DNA of 64,000 nt, taken from the NCBI GenBank assembly GCA_902612915.1, contig CACMFH010000006.1, positions 19,047 through 83,046 of the forward strand, written 5' to 3'. This DNA is from an uncultured SAR86 cluster bacterium. Its GTDB lineage: Bacteria; Pseudomonadota; Gammaproteobacteria; Magnimaribacterales; D2472. Of the stretch, positions 37,563 to 46,484 are shown in pieces. The notes below the pieces were generated by a model. It did no database searches. It was not told the DNA's origin and worked only from the letters and a program-made list of their open reading frames with translations. The stretch's first letter is position 1. Every line of letters starts with the position of its first letter. A program made the translations under genes and the position numbers.

Positions 37563-38819
37563 TCAATTACCTGAAGAGGTTTTTTTTGATTCTGTTTTTA
37601 ATAATTTTATAGGTTCAGATCTGTTAATAACTGCTTTTTCATCAATGATAACTTTCTCCAAGTCATCATTAGGAAGATCAAACATAGTATCCATTAATAT
37701 ATCTTCCATAATTGAACGAAGTCCTCTTGCACCTGTTTTTCTTTTAATAGCTTGTTTTGCAATTTCTTTAAGTGCTTCATCTCGGAATGATAATTCAACA
37801 TCATCAATTTCAAATAAGTGACTATACTGATTAACCAAAGCATTTTTGGGCTCTTTTAGAATTCTTACAAGAGCATCTTCATCAAGTTCATGAAGATTAG
37901 ATATTACAGGCAACCTGCCAACAAATTCTGGAATTAGGCCATATTTTACAAGATCCTCTGGCTCAAGTTCATCAATGTTTTTTCCTATCTTGCTTACATT
38001 TGATTGGGTGTCTACATCAGCACTAAAACCAATGCCTGTTTTATTTGTTCTTTGCTCAATAACTTTGTTAAGGCCAGAAAAAGCTCCACCACAAATAAAT
38101 AGAATATTAGATGTGTTGATTTGAATAAACTCTTGCTGAGGATGTTTTCTTCCACCTTGAGGAGGAATTGATGCCACAGTTCCTTCTATTAACTTAAGAA
38201 GAGCTTGCTGAACACCTTCCCCTGAAACATCTCTTGTAATGGATGGATTATCGGATTTTCGTGCAATTTTATCTATCTCATCTATGTAAACAATTCCTAA
38301 CTCAGCTTTTTCTGGATCATAATCAGCTTTTTGAAGTAATTTTTGAATAATATTTTCAACGTCCTCACCAACATAACCAGCTTCGGTCAATGTTGTAGCA
38401 TCTGCAATAGTGAACGGAACATTAAGTATTTTTGCTAAAGTTTGAGCTAATAATGTTTTTCCACTTCCTGTTGGCCCTAGAAGGAGAACGTTACTTTTTT
38501 GAAGCTCAACATTATCTTTGGATTTTCCTTTTCTAAGCCTCTTATAATGATTATATACTGCTACTGATAGAACTTTTTTTGCTTTTTCTTGGCCAATAAC
38601 ATACTCATCAAGTTGATTATATATCTCAAGAGGTGATAAAGATTGATCATACGGTGACTCTTCATCATTTTTAATCTCTTCTTCAATAATGTCATTACAA
38701 AGATCTACACACTCATTACAAATATATACACTCGGTCCAGCAATAAGTTTTTTTACCTCATCTTGAACCTTTCCACAGAAAGAGCAATTTAATTTATCAG
38801 TTTGTGTTTCGTTACTCAT
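37563..38819 (-). CDS. clpX: ClpX unfoldase subunit of ClpXP protease
   Basis: A 418-residue AAA+ protein. The zinc-binding domain has [11 protein letters not shown] and CNECVDLC (residues 12-40). Walker [13 protein letters not shown], Walker [11 protein letters not shown], the pore loop [10 protein letters not shown] and the IGF-type loop ([10 protein letters not shown]) that docks ClpP are visible. It unfolds tagged proteins and feeds them into ClpP. Only 4 bases separate it from clpP. Confidence 0.98.
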   Translation of the reverse strand: MSNETQTDKLNCSFCGKVQDEVKKLIAGPSVYICNECVDLCNDIIEEEIKNDEESPYDQSLSPLEIYNQLDEYVIGQEKAKKVLSVAVYNHYKRLRKGKSKDNVELQKSNVLLLGPTGSGKTLLAQTLAKILNVPFTIADATTLTEAGYVGEDVENIIQKLLQKADYDPEKAELGIVYIDEIDKIARKSDNPSITRDVSGEGVQQALLKLIEGTVASIPPQGGRKHPQQEFIQINTSNILFICGGAFSGLNKVIEQRTNKTGIGFSADVDTQSNVSKIGKNIDELEPEDLVKYGLIPEFVGRLPVISNLHELDEDALVRILKEPKNALVNQYSHLFEIDDVELSFRDEALKEIAKQAIKRKTGARGLRSIMEDILMDTMFDLPNDDLEKVIIDEKAVINRSEPIKLLKTESKKTSSGN

Positions 38820-38823
38820 TATT

Positions 38824-39423
38824 TTATTTTCTTTCCTCTAATATTTTATCAACAATACCATATGCTTTTGCAGCATTTGCATCTAGGAAATTATCTCTGT
38901 CAGTATCTTTTTCAATTTTCTTTATAGTCTGCCCAGTATGTTTTGCTAATATTTCGTTAACTATTTTTTTCATGTGTAAAATTTCCTTCGCATGAATCTC
39001 AAAGTCAGATGCTTGACCTTGAAATCCACCCAAAGGTTGGTGAATCATTATTCTTGAATTAGGTAAGGCAAACCTCTTTTTATTGTCGCCTCCTGCTAGC
39101 AACAGCGCTCCCATGCTTGCAGCCTGTCCAATGCACATCGTAGAGATTGATGGAGTAACAAATTGCATGGTGTCATATATTGCTAGTCCTGCAGAGATAC
39201 TTCCACCAGGTGAATTAATGTATATGGATATATCTTTTTCTGGATTCTCTGACTCCAAAAATAATAATTGAGCAACAACCAAATTAGAGATGTAGTCATC
39301 AATAGGCCCAGATAGAAATATAACTCTTTCCTTTAAAAGACGTGAATAAATATCAAACGACCTCTCACCTCTAGGGGTCTGTTCAATTACCATTGGTATA
39401 AGCGCTGATTTAATATCTTCCAT
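38824..39423 (-). CDS. clpP: ClpP proteolytic subunit
   Basis: A 199-residue serine protease forming the tetradecameric chamber of ClpXP. Catalytic Ser in [14 protein letters not shown] (near residue 100), His in [10 protein letters not shown] and Asp in the later [11 protein letters not shown] region. [22 protein letters not shown] is the usual N-terminal segment. It follows tig by 6 bases and precedes clpX, the standard tig-clpP-clpX operon. Confidence 0.98.
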   Translation of the reverse strand: MEDIKSALIPMVIEQTPRGERSFDIYSRLLKERVIFLSGPIDDYISNLVVAQLLFLESENPEKDISIYINSPGGSISAGLAIYDTMQFVTPSISTMCIGQAASMGALLLAGGDNKKRFALPNSRIMIHQPLGGFQGQASDFEIHAKEILHMKKIVNEILAKHTGQTIKKIEKDTDRDNFLDANAAKAYGIVDKILEERK

Positions 39424-39429
39424 ATAAAA

Positions 39430-40725
39430 TTATCTATTTGCTAATTCTGAAAATTTTATCACTTTCTTCTTTGATTTAAGAACATTTTCTAATTTTTCAA
39501 CTAATTGTTTTTCTAATACAATCATTTTAAATTGCTCTAATTGCTGCGGTTGACCAGTTATCCATTTTTTATATTGTTCAGGATCCTTATATCTTTTTGA
39601 CTCCTCATCTATAAAATCATCAATATGCTGTTTTTCTACTTTTATATCAAAGTGATTAACTAACTCAGCAAATAGTAAGTCAAGTTTTACTCTTTTTTCA
39701 GCTTTTTCCATAAAGCTCTCTACAGGAAAAAGATCATCGCCAGCATTATCTTCGCTATGTCCAATTCTCATCAACGCATCTTTGCGCATCAGATCTGCTT
39801 GTTCATTAACTGTAGCATTAGGAATTTTAAAGTTATTTGTTTTTAACAGTGTTTCATACATTGACTCTTTAGTGAGTTCTTTCTCTTGAGTTGCAACCTC
39901 ATTTTTCATTCGAGATGTGATTTCATTCTTGAATTCTGATTTGTCTTTAATTTCCATTTGAAGTTTATCAAAAAGATCTTTATCAATATTTGCCTCTTTC
40001 ATTTCTTGAACATTTTTAAGATTAATTTCAAATTCAGCCTTAACGCCTGCTAAATCTTTTTTGAAATAGTCTTCAGGAAAGGTACATTCTATTGAAAACT
40101 TAGATGGTTTTTTCCCAATAATGCTATCTTCAAATCCTGGAATCATTGATTTACTTCCTAATACTAGCTTAAAGTCATTTGCAGTATTACCTTCAAATTC
40201 TTTACCATCAATTTTTCCTATAAAATCAATTACAACCTGATCGTCTAATCTTGCTTCTCTTTGCACATCGTTCCAATCTCCATACCTTTTTTTGATATCT
40301 TCTATTGCAAGATTTATGTCATTCTCCTCTACCTCGATTTCAATCTCTTCATAATTTGTCCACCTTGAGAGCTTAGGTTTAATTTCGGGAAATACTTCAA
40401 TAGTTGCTGAATAAGTTAAAGGTTTTTTTGGATCTTCTGAATCAATTGAAACCTGAGGTGATGATGCAGGTCTGATGTTATTTTCTGATATTGCCTTTGG
40501 ATATGTCTCTTGAATGAGTTCGTTAATGACTTCATTATGAATAGATGTTCCATACTTCTGTTCCAAAACATCATTTGGCACATTGCCCCTCCTAAATCCA
40601 TCAACTTTAGCTTTAGTCTTAATGTTTTTTAATTTTGTAGAAAATTTTAATTCATATTCATCAACTGGAATTGTAACTAAAACCTTCCTTTCAAGATCTT
40701 TTAATTTTTTTATACTTACTTTCAT
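39430..40725 (-). CDS. tig: Trigger factor, ribosome-bound chaperone and prolyl isomerase
   Basis: The frame runs upstream through tRNA-His to 40785, but the ATG at 40725 gives the conserved start MKVSIKKLKDLERKV and is preceded by AAGAGAG; the upstream part is an accident of the tRNA. The 431-residue protein has the ribosome-binding domain with GFRRGNVP (the signature loop), an FKBP-type PPIase domain (about 155-240, with VVIDFIGKIDGKEFEG) and a helical C-terminal chaperone domain. Its start is only 17 bases from the 3' end of tRNA-His on the same strand. Confidence 0.95.
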   Translation of the reverse strand: MKVSIKKLKDLERKVLVTIPVDEYELKFSTKLKNIKTKAKVDGFRRGNVPNDVLEQKYGTSIHNEVINELIQETYPKAISENNIRPASSPQVSIDSEDPKKPLTYSATIEVFPEIKPKLSRWTNYEEIEIEVEENDINLAIEDIKKRYGDWNDVQREARLDDQVVIDFIGKIDGKEFEGNTANDFKLVLGSKSMIPGFEDSIIGKKPSKFSIECTFPEDYFKKDLAGVKAEFEINLKNVQEMKEANIDKDLFDKLQMEIKDKSEFKNEITSRMKNEVATQEKELTKESMYETLLKTNNFKIPNATVNEQADLMRKDALMRIGHSEDNAGDDLFPVESFMEKAEKRVKLDLLFAELVNHFDIKVEKQHIDDFIDEESKRYKDPEQYKKWITGQPQQLEQFKMIVLEKQLVEKLENVLKSKKKVIKFSELANR

Positions 40726-40742
40726 TATTTCTCTCTTAAAAA

Positions 40743-40820
40743 TGGGGCGAGCGATGGGGTTCGAACCCACGGCCTCCGGAGCCACAATCCAGCGCTCTAA
40801 CCAACTGAGCTACGCCCGCC
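40743..40820 (-). tRNA. tRNA-His (anticodon GTG)
   Basis: A 78-base cloverleaf on the minus strand with CCA encoded. The acceptor stem is GCGGGCG/CGCTCGC (one wobble pair), the discriminator is C73 and the extra G at -1 is present opposite it, both identity marks of tRNA-His. The anticodon loop is TTGTGGC. The trigger factor gene starts 17 bases downstream. Confidence 0.97.
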
Positions 40821-40874
40821 ACAAGATTCGGTATTATAGTTTAAATAAAATTATTATCTATTTTTTAATATCTT

Positions 40875-41516
40875 TTAAGGAAAAAATTGAGGCTCAGCAT
40901 TTTCTTCCCAAACATCATATTTTTTCATTACTTCTTTGAATAAGTTTGAATCAAGAAAATTAAATAAAATTTTTTGGACTCCTTCAATTTTATTTTGTTT
41001 ATCAAACCATTCAATGTCTGCAATTCTAAACTGTCGAATAAAAGGCAAAATTGATATGTCTAATTTGTTTATTTTGCCTCCAAGAATCCATCCTTCGTTT
41101 GAGATTACATTTTCTAAATTAATTAAAATCTCTAAACACTCCTTCTTGTGTTTGTCTTTATTAATATTTTCATATCTTGTCGCGTACTTATATCTATCAA
41201 GATTATATTTAAATTTAGAATCAAAAAGCTCAATTAGGTTGTTTGTTAAATCTATTTGATCATGATCTATGTTTCCATCAAATATATTGTTTGAGCTAAG
41301 AGCCCATTCAATTATGTCATTACTCTCATCAATTACTTTTTTCTCAAGAACTAACACTGGGACGGTTCCTTTTGGAGATTTGTCTATCATTTGCTTGGGC
41401 TTATTATTCAGCCTTACTTCTCTTATTTCGCATTTAATATTTGTAAGTTTTAATGCCATTCTTGCTCTCATTGCATATGGACATCTTATAAATGAATATA
41501 AAATTGGATATTCCAT
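40875..41516 (-). CDS. Glutathione S-transferase family protein
   Basis: A 213-residue two-domain protein. The N-terminal thioredoxin-like half has YSFIRCPYAMRARMAL with a CPYA motif, so it may be a Cys-type GST or glutaredoxin-like enzyme, then KGTVPVLVLE with the cis-Pro and IDESNDII for glutathione binding. The C-terminal half is helical, with DISILPFIRQF. The substrate is unknown. It starts 5 bases after the trhO stop on the same strand, so it is likely in the same operon. Confidence 0.9.
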   Translation of the reverse strand: MEYPILYSFIRCPYAMRARMALKLTNIKCEIREVRLNNKPKQMIDKSPKGTVPVLVLEKKVIDESNDIIEWALSSNNIFDGNIDHDQIDLTNNLIELFDSKFKYNLDRYKYATRYENINKDKHKKECLEILINLENVISNEGWILGGKINKLDISILPFIRQFRIADIEWFDKQNKIEGVQKILFNFLDSNLFKEVMKKYDVWEENAEPQFFP

Positions 41517-41521
41517 AGTAA

Positions 41522-42454
41522 TTAATTAAATATCTCCTCTTTAGGTCCAATATGCCGCTGATTTCTTTTTTTTGCCAAGTCAACTTGTTTTTGTCTGCTC
41601 ATGTATCTCGATTTTTGTTCTTCAGTTGTTTTATCAAAACACTTTGAACAAGATACACCTTTGATATATTTTTTAGAAGTTTTATCTTTTTCAGTAATTG
41701 GCATTCTGCATCCATGACACATATCATATGTTCCCTCAGATAAGTCATGTTTTACAGAAACTCTATCATCAAATACAAAACACTCTCCCTGCCATTTGCT
41801 TTGCTCTTCAGGGACTAATTCAAAATATTTCAATATTCCCCCTTTGAGATGGTAAACATTCTTAAACCCTTGATTTTTCATCAACGAAGAAGCTTTTTCG
41901 CATCTAATTCCACCAGTGCAAAACATAGCTATATTTTTTGATTCTTTGTCCTTATTGGAAAACTTTTGTTTTTTTATCCATTTTGGAAATTCTCTAAATT
42001 TATTTGTATGAGGATTTATAGAGTTTTTAAAAGTCCCTATTGAATATTCATAGTTATTTCTTGTATCAATTAAAATTGTGTTTTTATCATCAATTAATTT
42101 GTTCCAGTTATTTGGATCAACATATTCACCAACCTCTTCTGTTGGATCTATTGAATTATCTCCAATTGTTACAATTTCTTTTTTTAATTTAACTTTCATT
42201 CTTACAAATGGATTTTTTTCTGATAAAGAATACTTTACATCTAAGGCATCAAAGCCATCTATACTTCGTAAATACTTAATTGCTTTACTTAATTTTTTTT
42301 CACTAGTCGCGGAAATCGTTCCATTGAGACCCTCTTCACCAACAAGAATTGTTCCTTTAATATTAAGTTCTTTTAAATTTGAACGGATGTCTTTATAAGT
42401 TTTTAATGGATTTTGAATCCTTGAAAATTTATATAAAGTAGCAATTTTATACAT
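41522..42454 (-). CDS. trhO: tRNA U34 hydroxylase TrhO (rhodanese family)
   Basis: A 310-residue protein of the YceA/TrhO family, which makes 5-hydroxyuridine at U34 of several tRNAs in an oxygen-dependent way. The N-terminal acylphosphatase-like domain has GTILVGEEGLNGT; the rhodanese domain has LIDTRNNYEY and the active loop CTGGIRCEKAS; a C-terminal part has two CxxC pairs (CHGCRMP and CSKC) that may bind zinc. The start lies only 9 bases from the 3' end of tRNA-Arg, with no Shine-Dalgarno between. tRNA-Pro(UGG), a known substrate class, heads the same tRNA pair. Confidence 0.95.
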   Translation of the reverse strand: MYKIATLYKFSRIQNPLKTYKDIRSNLKELNIKGTILVGEEGLNGTISATSEKKLSKAIKYLRSIDGFDALDVKYSLSEKNPFVRMKVKLKKEIVTIGDNSIDPTEEVGEYVDPNNWNKLIDDKNTILIDTRNNYEYSIGTFKNSINPHTNKFREFPKWIKKQKFSNKDKESKNIAMFCTGGIRCEKASSLMKNQGFKNVYHLKGGILKYFELVPEEQSKWQGECFVFDDRVSVKHDLSEGTYDMCHGCRMPITEKDKTSKKYIKGVSCSKCFDKTTEEQKSRYMSRQKQVDLAKKRNQRHIGPKEEIFN

Positions 42455-42463
42455 ATCAAAAAA

Positions 42464-42540
<77 letters not shown>

Positions 42541-42541
42541 T

Positions 42542-42618
42542 TGGTCGGGGTAGTAAGATTCGAACTTACGACCACTCGCTCCCAAAGCGAGTGCGCTACC
42601 AGACTGCGCTATACCCCG
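42542..42618 (-). tRNA. tRNA-Pro (anticodon TGG)
   Basis: A 77-base minus-strand cloverleaf with CCA encoded: acceptor CGGGGTA with TACCCCG, discriminator A, anticodon arm CTCGC-TTTGGGA-GCGAG. Transcribed first in the Pro-Arg pair, then trhO. Confidence 0.97.
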
Positions 42619-42697
42619 AGGATGCAAATATTAAAGTTAATATAATAAATAAGCAATCTTCATGGGCATAAATATCAAATAATGAGATAATAATATC

Positions 42698-43540
42698 ATG
42701 TCTGCAATAATATTAGACGGTAAAGAGCTATCAAGAATTTCTGAAGAATCTATAAAGAAGAAGGTTCAAGAATTGTCATCACAAAATATAAAGCCAACTT
42801 TAGCAACTATTCTTGTTGGTAGTGACCCCGCTTCTGAAACCTATGTGAAAATGAAAAGAAATACCTGTGCGAGAGTAGGTATGGAATCTTTAGCTGTTGA
42901 ATTATCTGAAGATACAACTACTGAAGAACTTTTAGAAATAATTAGGAGTTTAAATAATGATGCGAATGTTCATGGCATTTTGCTTCAACATCCAGTTCCA
43001 TCTCAAATTAATGAAAGATTGTGTTTTGATGAAATAGATATTAATAAAGATGTGGATGGAGTGACCTGCCTGGGTTTTGGAAACATGTCGATGGGGCTTG
43101 ATGCTTATGGCTCATGTACACCTGCTGGAATTATGAGATTAATTGACCATTATGATATTAAAGTAGAAGGCTTAAATGCTGTCGTTGTTGGTAGGAGTCC
43201 AATTTTGGGCAAGCCAATGGCAATGATGCTTTTAAATATGAATGCTACAGTGACAATATGTCATTCAAGAACTAGAAATCTAGATTTGATAATTAAAAAT
43301 GCAGATTTAATAGTTGGGGCTGTTGGAATACCTAAATTTATAAAATCTGATTGGATTAAAAAAGATGCGATTGTTATCGATGCTGGTTACCATCCAGAAA
43401 AATGCGGAGATATTGATCTTGATAATATTGAAAAAATTGCAAGGGCATATACTCCAGTGCCTGGAGGGGTAGGTCCAATGACAATTAATACGTTGATTCT
43501 TCAAACGCTTCAATCAGCTGAGAGAGCAGCGTCTAATTAA
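42698..43540 (+). CDS. folD: Methylenetetrahydrofolate dehydrogenase / methenyltetrahydrofolate cyclohydrolase
   Basis: A bifunctional one-carbon enzyme of 280 residues. [18 protein letters not shown] contains the catalytic Tyr and Lys, [11 protein letters not shown] the Gln (LLQLP in most FolD proteins, here LLQHP), DKDVDG-type segment [31 protein letters not shown] for NADP binding, and [11 protein letters not shown] near the end. It stands alone on the plus strand and overlaps the convergent DUF4389 gene by 4 bases. Confidence 0.97.
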   Translation: MSAIILDGKELSRISEESIKKKVQELSSQNIKPTLATILVGSDPASETYVKMKRNTCARVGMESLAVELSEDTTTEELLEIIRSLNNDANVHGILLQHPVPSQINERLCFDEIDINKDVDGVTCLGFGNMSMGLDAYGSCTPAGIMRLIDHYDIKVEGLNAVVVGRSPILGKPMAMMLLNMNATVTICHSRTRNLDLIIKNADLIVGAVGIPKFIKSDWIKKDAIVIDAGYHPEKCGDIDLDNIEKIARAYTPVPGGVGPMTINTLILQTLQSAERAASN

Positions 43541-43869
43541 TCAGTTTCTTGTTTTGAGGATGAGTCCTCTATTTCTTCCGCTTCAATTACAACCTCTTCT
43601 TCTGAATTGTTTTTAAAAGGAAAAGGTTTTTCTTCAGTTTGAAACAATAAGAATGATAAAGAATCTTCAAAAAACTCAATAACATAAGAATTTACATTAG
43701 CTATTGATGGATTTACTTTTGATGTAAAAAGAACAAATAAAAACTGAATAACTGCAAGCCCAATACATATTGGTAAAACAAAATTTAATGCAAACGCATA
43801 TAGAACCATAAAAATGAATCTAATCCACTTACTTGATTTTAAAATTTCATCTTTGTTAATAGTTTCCAT
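43537..43869 (-). CDS. DUF4389 membrane protein
   Basis: A 110-residue protein with one or two hydrophobic segments (about 17-50) and an acidic, glutamate-rich C-terminal tail of about 30 residues. The [19 protein letters not shown] and [22 protein letters not shown] segments match the DUF4389 family common in gammaproteobacteria; function unknown. It is 2 bases downstream of gpsA, so it is probably cotranscribed with it. Confidence 0.75.
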   Translation of the reverse strand: METINKDEILKSSKWIRFIFMVLYAFALNFVLPICIGLAVIQFLFVLFTSKVNPSIANVNSYVIEFFEDSLSFLLFQTEEKPFPFKNNSEEEVVIEAEEIEDSSSKQETD

Positions 43870-43871
43870 AC

Positions 43872-44882
43872 TTAGTAATTAAATTCTACATCAACCTCAT
43901 TCGGATTATTAATTAAATCATCAATTAGTGTGTTTGGTGAAGCATTATTGTAAATTATATTATACATAGATTCGACTAGTGGCATTTTAATATTCAGTTT
44001 TGATGATTCTTTTAAAACAACCTCAAGAGTCCTTACTCCCTCAGCAACTTGACCAACGCTTTCCTTTGCCTTTGATAAAGACATGCCAGTTCCAATATTA
44101 AAACCAAGTTGATAATTCCTTGATAGAGTTGACATGCATGTTGCAACTAAATCACCCATTCCCGATAAACCTAAAAATGTTATGGGATTTGCACCTTTTG
44201 CAACAGCAAAGCGACTCATCTCAGCCATGCTCCTAGTTAGTATTAGTCCAATAGCATTTTCGCCAACTTTTAGTGATTCAGCCATTCCGCATATTACTGC
44301 ATAAATGTTTTTTAATGCGCCGGCCATTTCAACTCCTTGCATATCTTTACTTGAATATATTTTAAAAGTTTCAGAAGACAAAACTGATTTAACTAAATTT
44401 ATTAAACTTTCATCTGGACTTGCTATGACTGTACCTGCTATTTTTTCATCCGCTATTTCTTTTGCTAGGTTTGGGCCACTCAAAACACCAATAGTATTTT
44501 TGAGTTTTGATGAAATAATTTCTGATAATGGTCTAAATGGATCATCAAGAATACCTTTTGTACATGAAACTAAATATGGTTTTTCATCTATATAATCAGA
44601 AACTCTAATTACAATTTGCTCGAACACAATACTTGGTGTAGCAATAAAAATTATAGATTTATTATTTAAAACTTCTCTTAAGTTATCAGATGCGATTATA
44701 TTTTTAGATAATTTTAATTCAGGATGATATGTGGTGTTAGCTCCCTCCGAATTTATTCTTAAAGCTTGTTCAGAGTCCCTTACCCACAATGAAACATTGT
44801 ATCCATTTGATGCTGCTAAATTTGCAAGAACTGTCCCAAAACTTCCTCCTCCGAGAACTGCAACACTTTTGGAATTTTCCAT
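43872..44882 (-). CDS. gpsA: Glycerol-3-phosphate dehydrogenase [NAD(P)+]
   Basis: Makes sn-glycerol 3-phosphate from dihydroxyacetone phosphate for phospholipid synthesis. In 336 residues: VAVLGGGSFGTVLANLAASNGY for NAD(P) binding, SCTKGI, LSGPNLAKEIADEKIAGTVIAS, the catalytic Lys in GVEMAGALKNIYAVICGM, and GLSGMGDLVATC. It starts 3 bases after the DUF4149 stop. Confidence 0.97.
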   Translation of the reverse strand: MENSKSVAVLGGGSFGTVLANLAASNGYNVSLWVRDSEQALRINSEGANTTYHPELKLSKNIIASDNLREVLNNKSIIFIATPSIVFEQIVIRVSDYIDEKPYLVSCTKGILDDPFRPLSEIISSKLKNTIGVLSGPNLAKEIADEKIAGTVIASPDESLINLVKSVLSSETFKIYSSKDMQGVEMAGALKNIYAVICGMAESLKVGENAIGLILTRSMAEMSRFAVAKGANPITFLGLSGMGDLVATCMSTLSRNYQLGFNIGTGMSLSKAKESVGQVAEGVRTLEVVLKESSKLNIKMPLVESMYNIIYNNASPNTLIDDLINNPNEVDVEFNY

Positions 44883-44885
44883 GAC

Positions 44886-45293
44886 TTATAGAGTTGTTGC
44901 TCTAAATATTTGCACTATGGCTATAGCCATTATTACCACTGTGTTAAACACACTAAGGTTATGTAACCATTTAAAAAGACTATCCCAGCCTCTATCTCTA
45001 GCACTATTTGTGAGTGGAATAATTATGTATCCAAAAAAAGAAAAAAATACAGCCACAATTGCTATATAAACATCGAATATTTCAAAAAATAAATAGGATA
45101 TTAATAAAGCAAGTAAGGTAATTAGTAAAAGTAATAAGTAGTAGCGAGGAAAAATTTTTCTCAAGAATTTAGATGCATTTTGATCATCCAGTACTTTAAA
45201 TACCACAGGAGCTGTAAGAAGCACTTGTGCAAAAATTATTCCAAGTACTAGGGAGTAGCAAAGTATTAAAAGACTTATTATTAATGTATCCAT
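44886..45293 (-). CDS. DUF4149 four-helix membrane protein
   Basis: A 135-residue protein with four hydrophobic helices. LVLGIIFAQVLLTAPVVFKVLDDQNASKFLRKIFPRYY is typical of the DUF4149 (TMEM205-like) family of gammaproteobacteria, whose role is not established. The start is only 11 bases beyond the 3' end of tRNA-Asp on the same strand, with no Shine-Dalgarno in the gap. Confidence 0.82.
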   Translation of the reverse strand: MDTLIISLLILCYSLVLGIIFAQVLLTAPVVFKVLDDQNASKFLRKIFPRYYLLLLLITLLALLISYLFFEIFDVYIAIVAVFFSFFGYIIIPLTNSARDRGWDSLFKWLHNLSVFNTVVIMAIAIVQIFRATTL

Positions 45294-45304
45294 AATAAAT
45301 TTAG

Positions 45305-45379
45305 TGGCGGTCCGACGGGGAATCGAACCCCGAACGCCGCCGTGACAGGGCGGAATTATAACCGTTTAACTACCGGACC
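45305..45379 (-). tRNA. tRNA-Asp (anticodon GTC)
   Basis: A minus-strand cloverleaf with CCA encoded: acceptor GGTCCGG with TCGGACC (one wobble), discriminator G, anticodon arm CCGCC-CTGTCAC-GGCGG, T loop TTCGATT. It lies 47 bases after tRNA-Val on the same strand. Confidence 0.97.
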
Positions 45380-45426
45380 ACATAAAGGTTGCATCTTATA
45401 TATTATTAATAAAAGTTCAACCTTAA

Positions 45427-45503
45427 TGGTGGGTGATGACAGGTTCGAACTGCCGACCCTCTCGGTGTAAACGAGATGCTCTACCAAACTGAGCTAATCA
45501 CCC
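45427..45503 (-). tRNA. tRNA-Val (anticodon TAC)
   Basis: A 77-base minus-strand cloverleaf with CCA encoded: acceptor GGGTGAT/ATCACCC, discriminator A, anticodon arm TCTCG-TTTACAC-CGAGA. First of the Val-Asp pair. Confidence 0.97.
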
Positions 45504-45510
45504 TAACTTT

Positions 45511-45550
45511 CTTAATTAACAATTAAGCGTGCTAATAATACTATTATTAG
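45511..45550. repeat. Two adjacent perfect inverted repeats upstream of tRNA-Val
   Basis: CTTAATT-AAC-AATTAAG (45511-45527) and CTAATAATA-C-TATTATTAG (45532-45550) sit side by side between the EamA stop and tRNA-Val. An A8 run follows on the plus strand, so on the minus strand the T run comes before, not after, the hairpin; neither is a normal terminator for EamA. Confidence 0.8.
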
Positions 45551-45570
45551 AAAAAAAATAACATTATTTG

Positions 45571-46467
45571 TTAGGTTTGTTTTTGTTGATTTCCAGTTAG
45601 ATTGATTCTTGCTAAGTAGATGCCAAAAAGTGCAACAAGTACAAATATTATTTGTGTAATATTTAAAATTTCTCCAAATATAAATGCAGCTAAAATAGTT
45701 GCTGTAATGGGTTGCATTAAAAGTCCTACAGATCCTTCAGAGGCAGATATTTTTCCAATTCCATGAGTAATTAAATATTGACCGCCAAATTGACATAAAA
45801 CTGCAAGTAATAATAAGTTTATCCATTCAAATGAATTGGACGGTATCATATTTCCACCTTGAATAAGCATTGGGATTATTGAAAATAAACAACAAAATAA
45901 TGTTGTATAAAAAATTATATTTAGGGAATTTTCTTTACCTAATTTTGCAATTATTAATAAATACACTCCATAAAAAAAAGCCGCAATTAAACAGAGTATG
46001 TCACCAACAACTCTCCCAGTAGCATAATTATTTGAAAAATAAATTAACCCCAGTATTCCGATATAAGTAATCAGGAAAGATACAACAAAACTCCTTGATA
46101 GTTTTTCCCTAAAAAATATATAACCAAGTATGGCCACAAAGACAGGAGAAGAATTAACTATAATAGTTGCATTAGATACAGATGTTATATTCATACTGTA
46201 ATGCCAAAGAGTTAAATCAGTTGTAAATGCTAAAGATGCTAATGCAGCAAAAAAAATTGTTTTACTATCATTTACAATGAACTTAAATTTTTTATTTAAT
46301 CTTAAGTTTAATAAGAATAAAAAAGGTATAGCTAGCAACATCCTATAAAAGGTAATTGCTGATGAAGACAACATGCTCCACTTAACAAAAATTGGTGCAA
46401 AGCCAATTAGTGCAGCTCCAAGTGTGAGGATAAGAAAGTGATTTGTTCGCTGAAAATTAGTTTTCAT
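45571..46467 (-). CDS. EamA/DMT family transporter
   Basis: A 298-residue inner-membrane protein with ten hydrophobic helices in two EamA repeats of about 140 residues. APIFVKWSMLSSSAITFYRMLLAIPFL opens the first and SASEGSVGLLMQPITATILAAFIFGE lies in the second, both standard for the drug/metabolite transporter superfamily. Substrate unknown; exporters of amino acids or small metabolites are common in the family. Only 17 bases separate its start from the divergent xseA. Confidence 0.92.
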   Translation of the reverse strand: MKTNFQRTNHFLILTLGAALIGFAPIFVKWSMLSSSAITFYRMLLAIPFLFLLNLRLNKKFKFIVNDSKTIFFAALASLAFTTDLTLWHYSMNITSVSNATIIVNSSPVFVAILGYIFFREKLSRSFVVSFLITYIGILGLIYFSNNYATGRVVGDILCLIAAFFYGVYLLIIAKLGKENSLNIIFYTTLFCCLFSIIPMLIQGGNMIPSNSFEWINLLLLAVLCQFGGQYLITHGIGKISASEGSVGLLMQPITATILAAFIFGEILNITQIIFVLVALFGIYLARINLTGNQQKQT

Positions 46468-46484
46468 AAAGTTATACTTTCAAT

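Noticed and set aside
40726..40785. Upstream extension of the trigger factor frame
   Set aside because: The extra 20 residues are encoded by tRNA-His; the conserved N-terminus starts at the ATG at 40725.
45532..45550. Palindrome as the EamA terminator
   Set aside because: On the minus strand the T run precedes the hairpin instead of following it.
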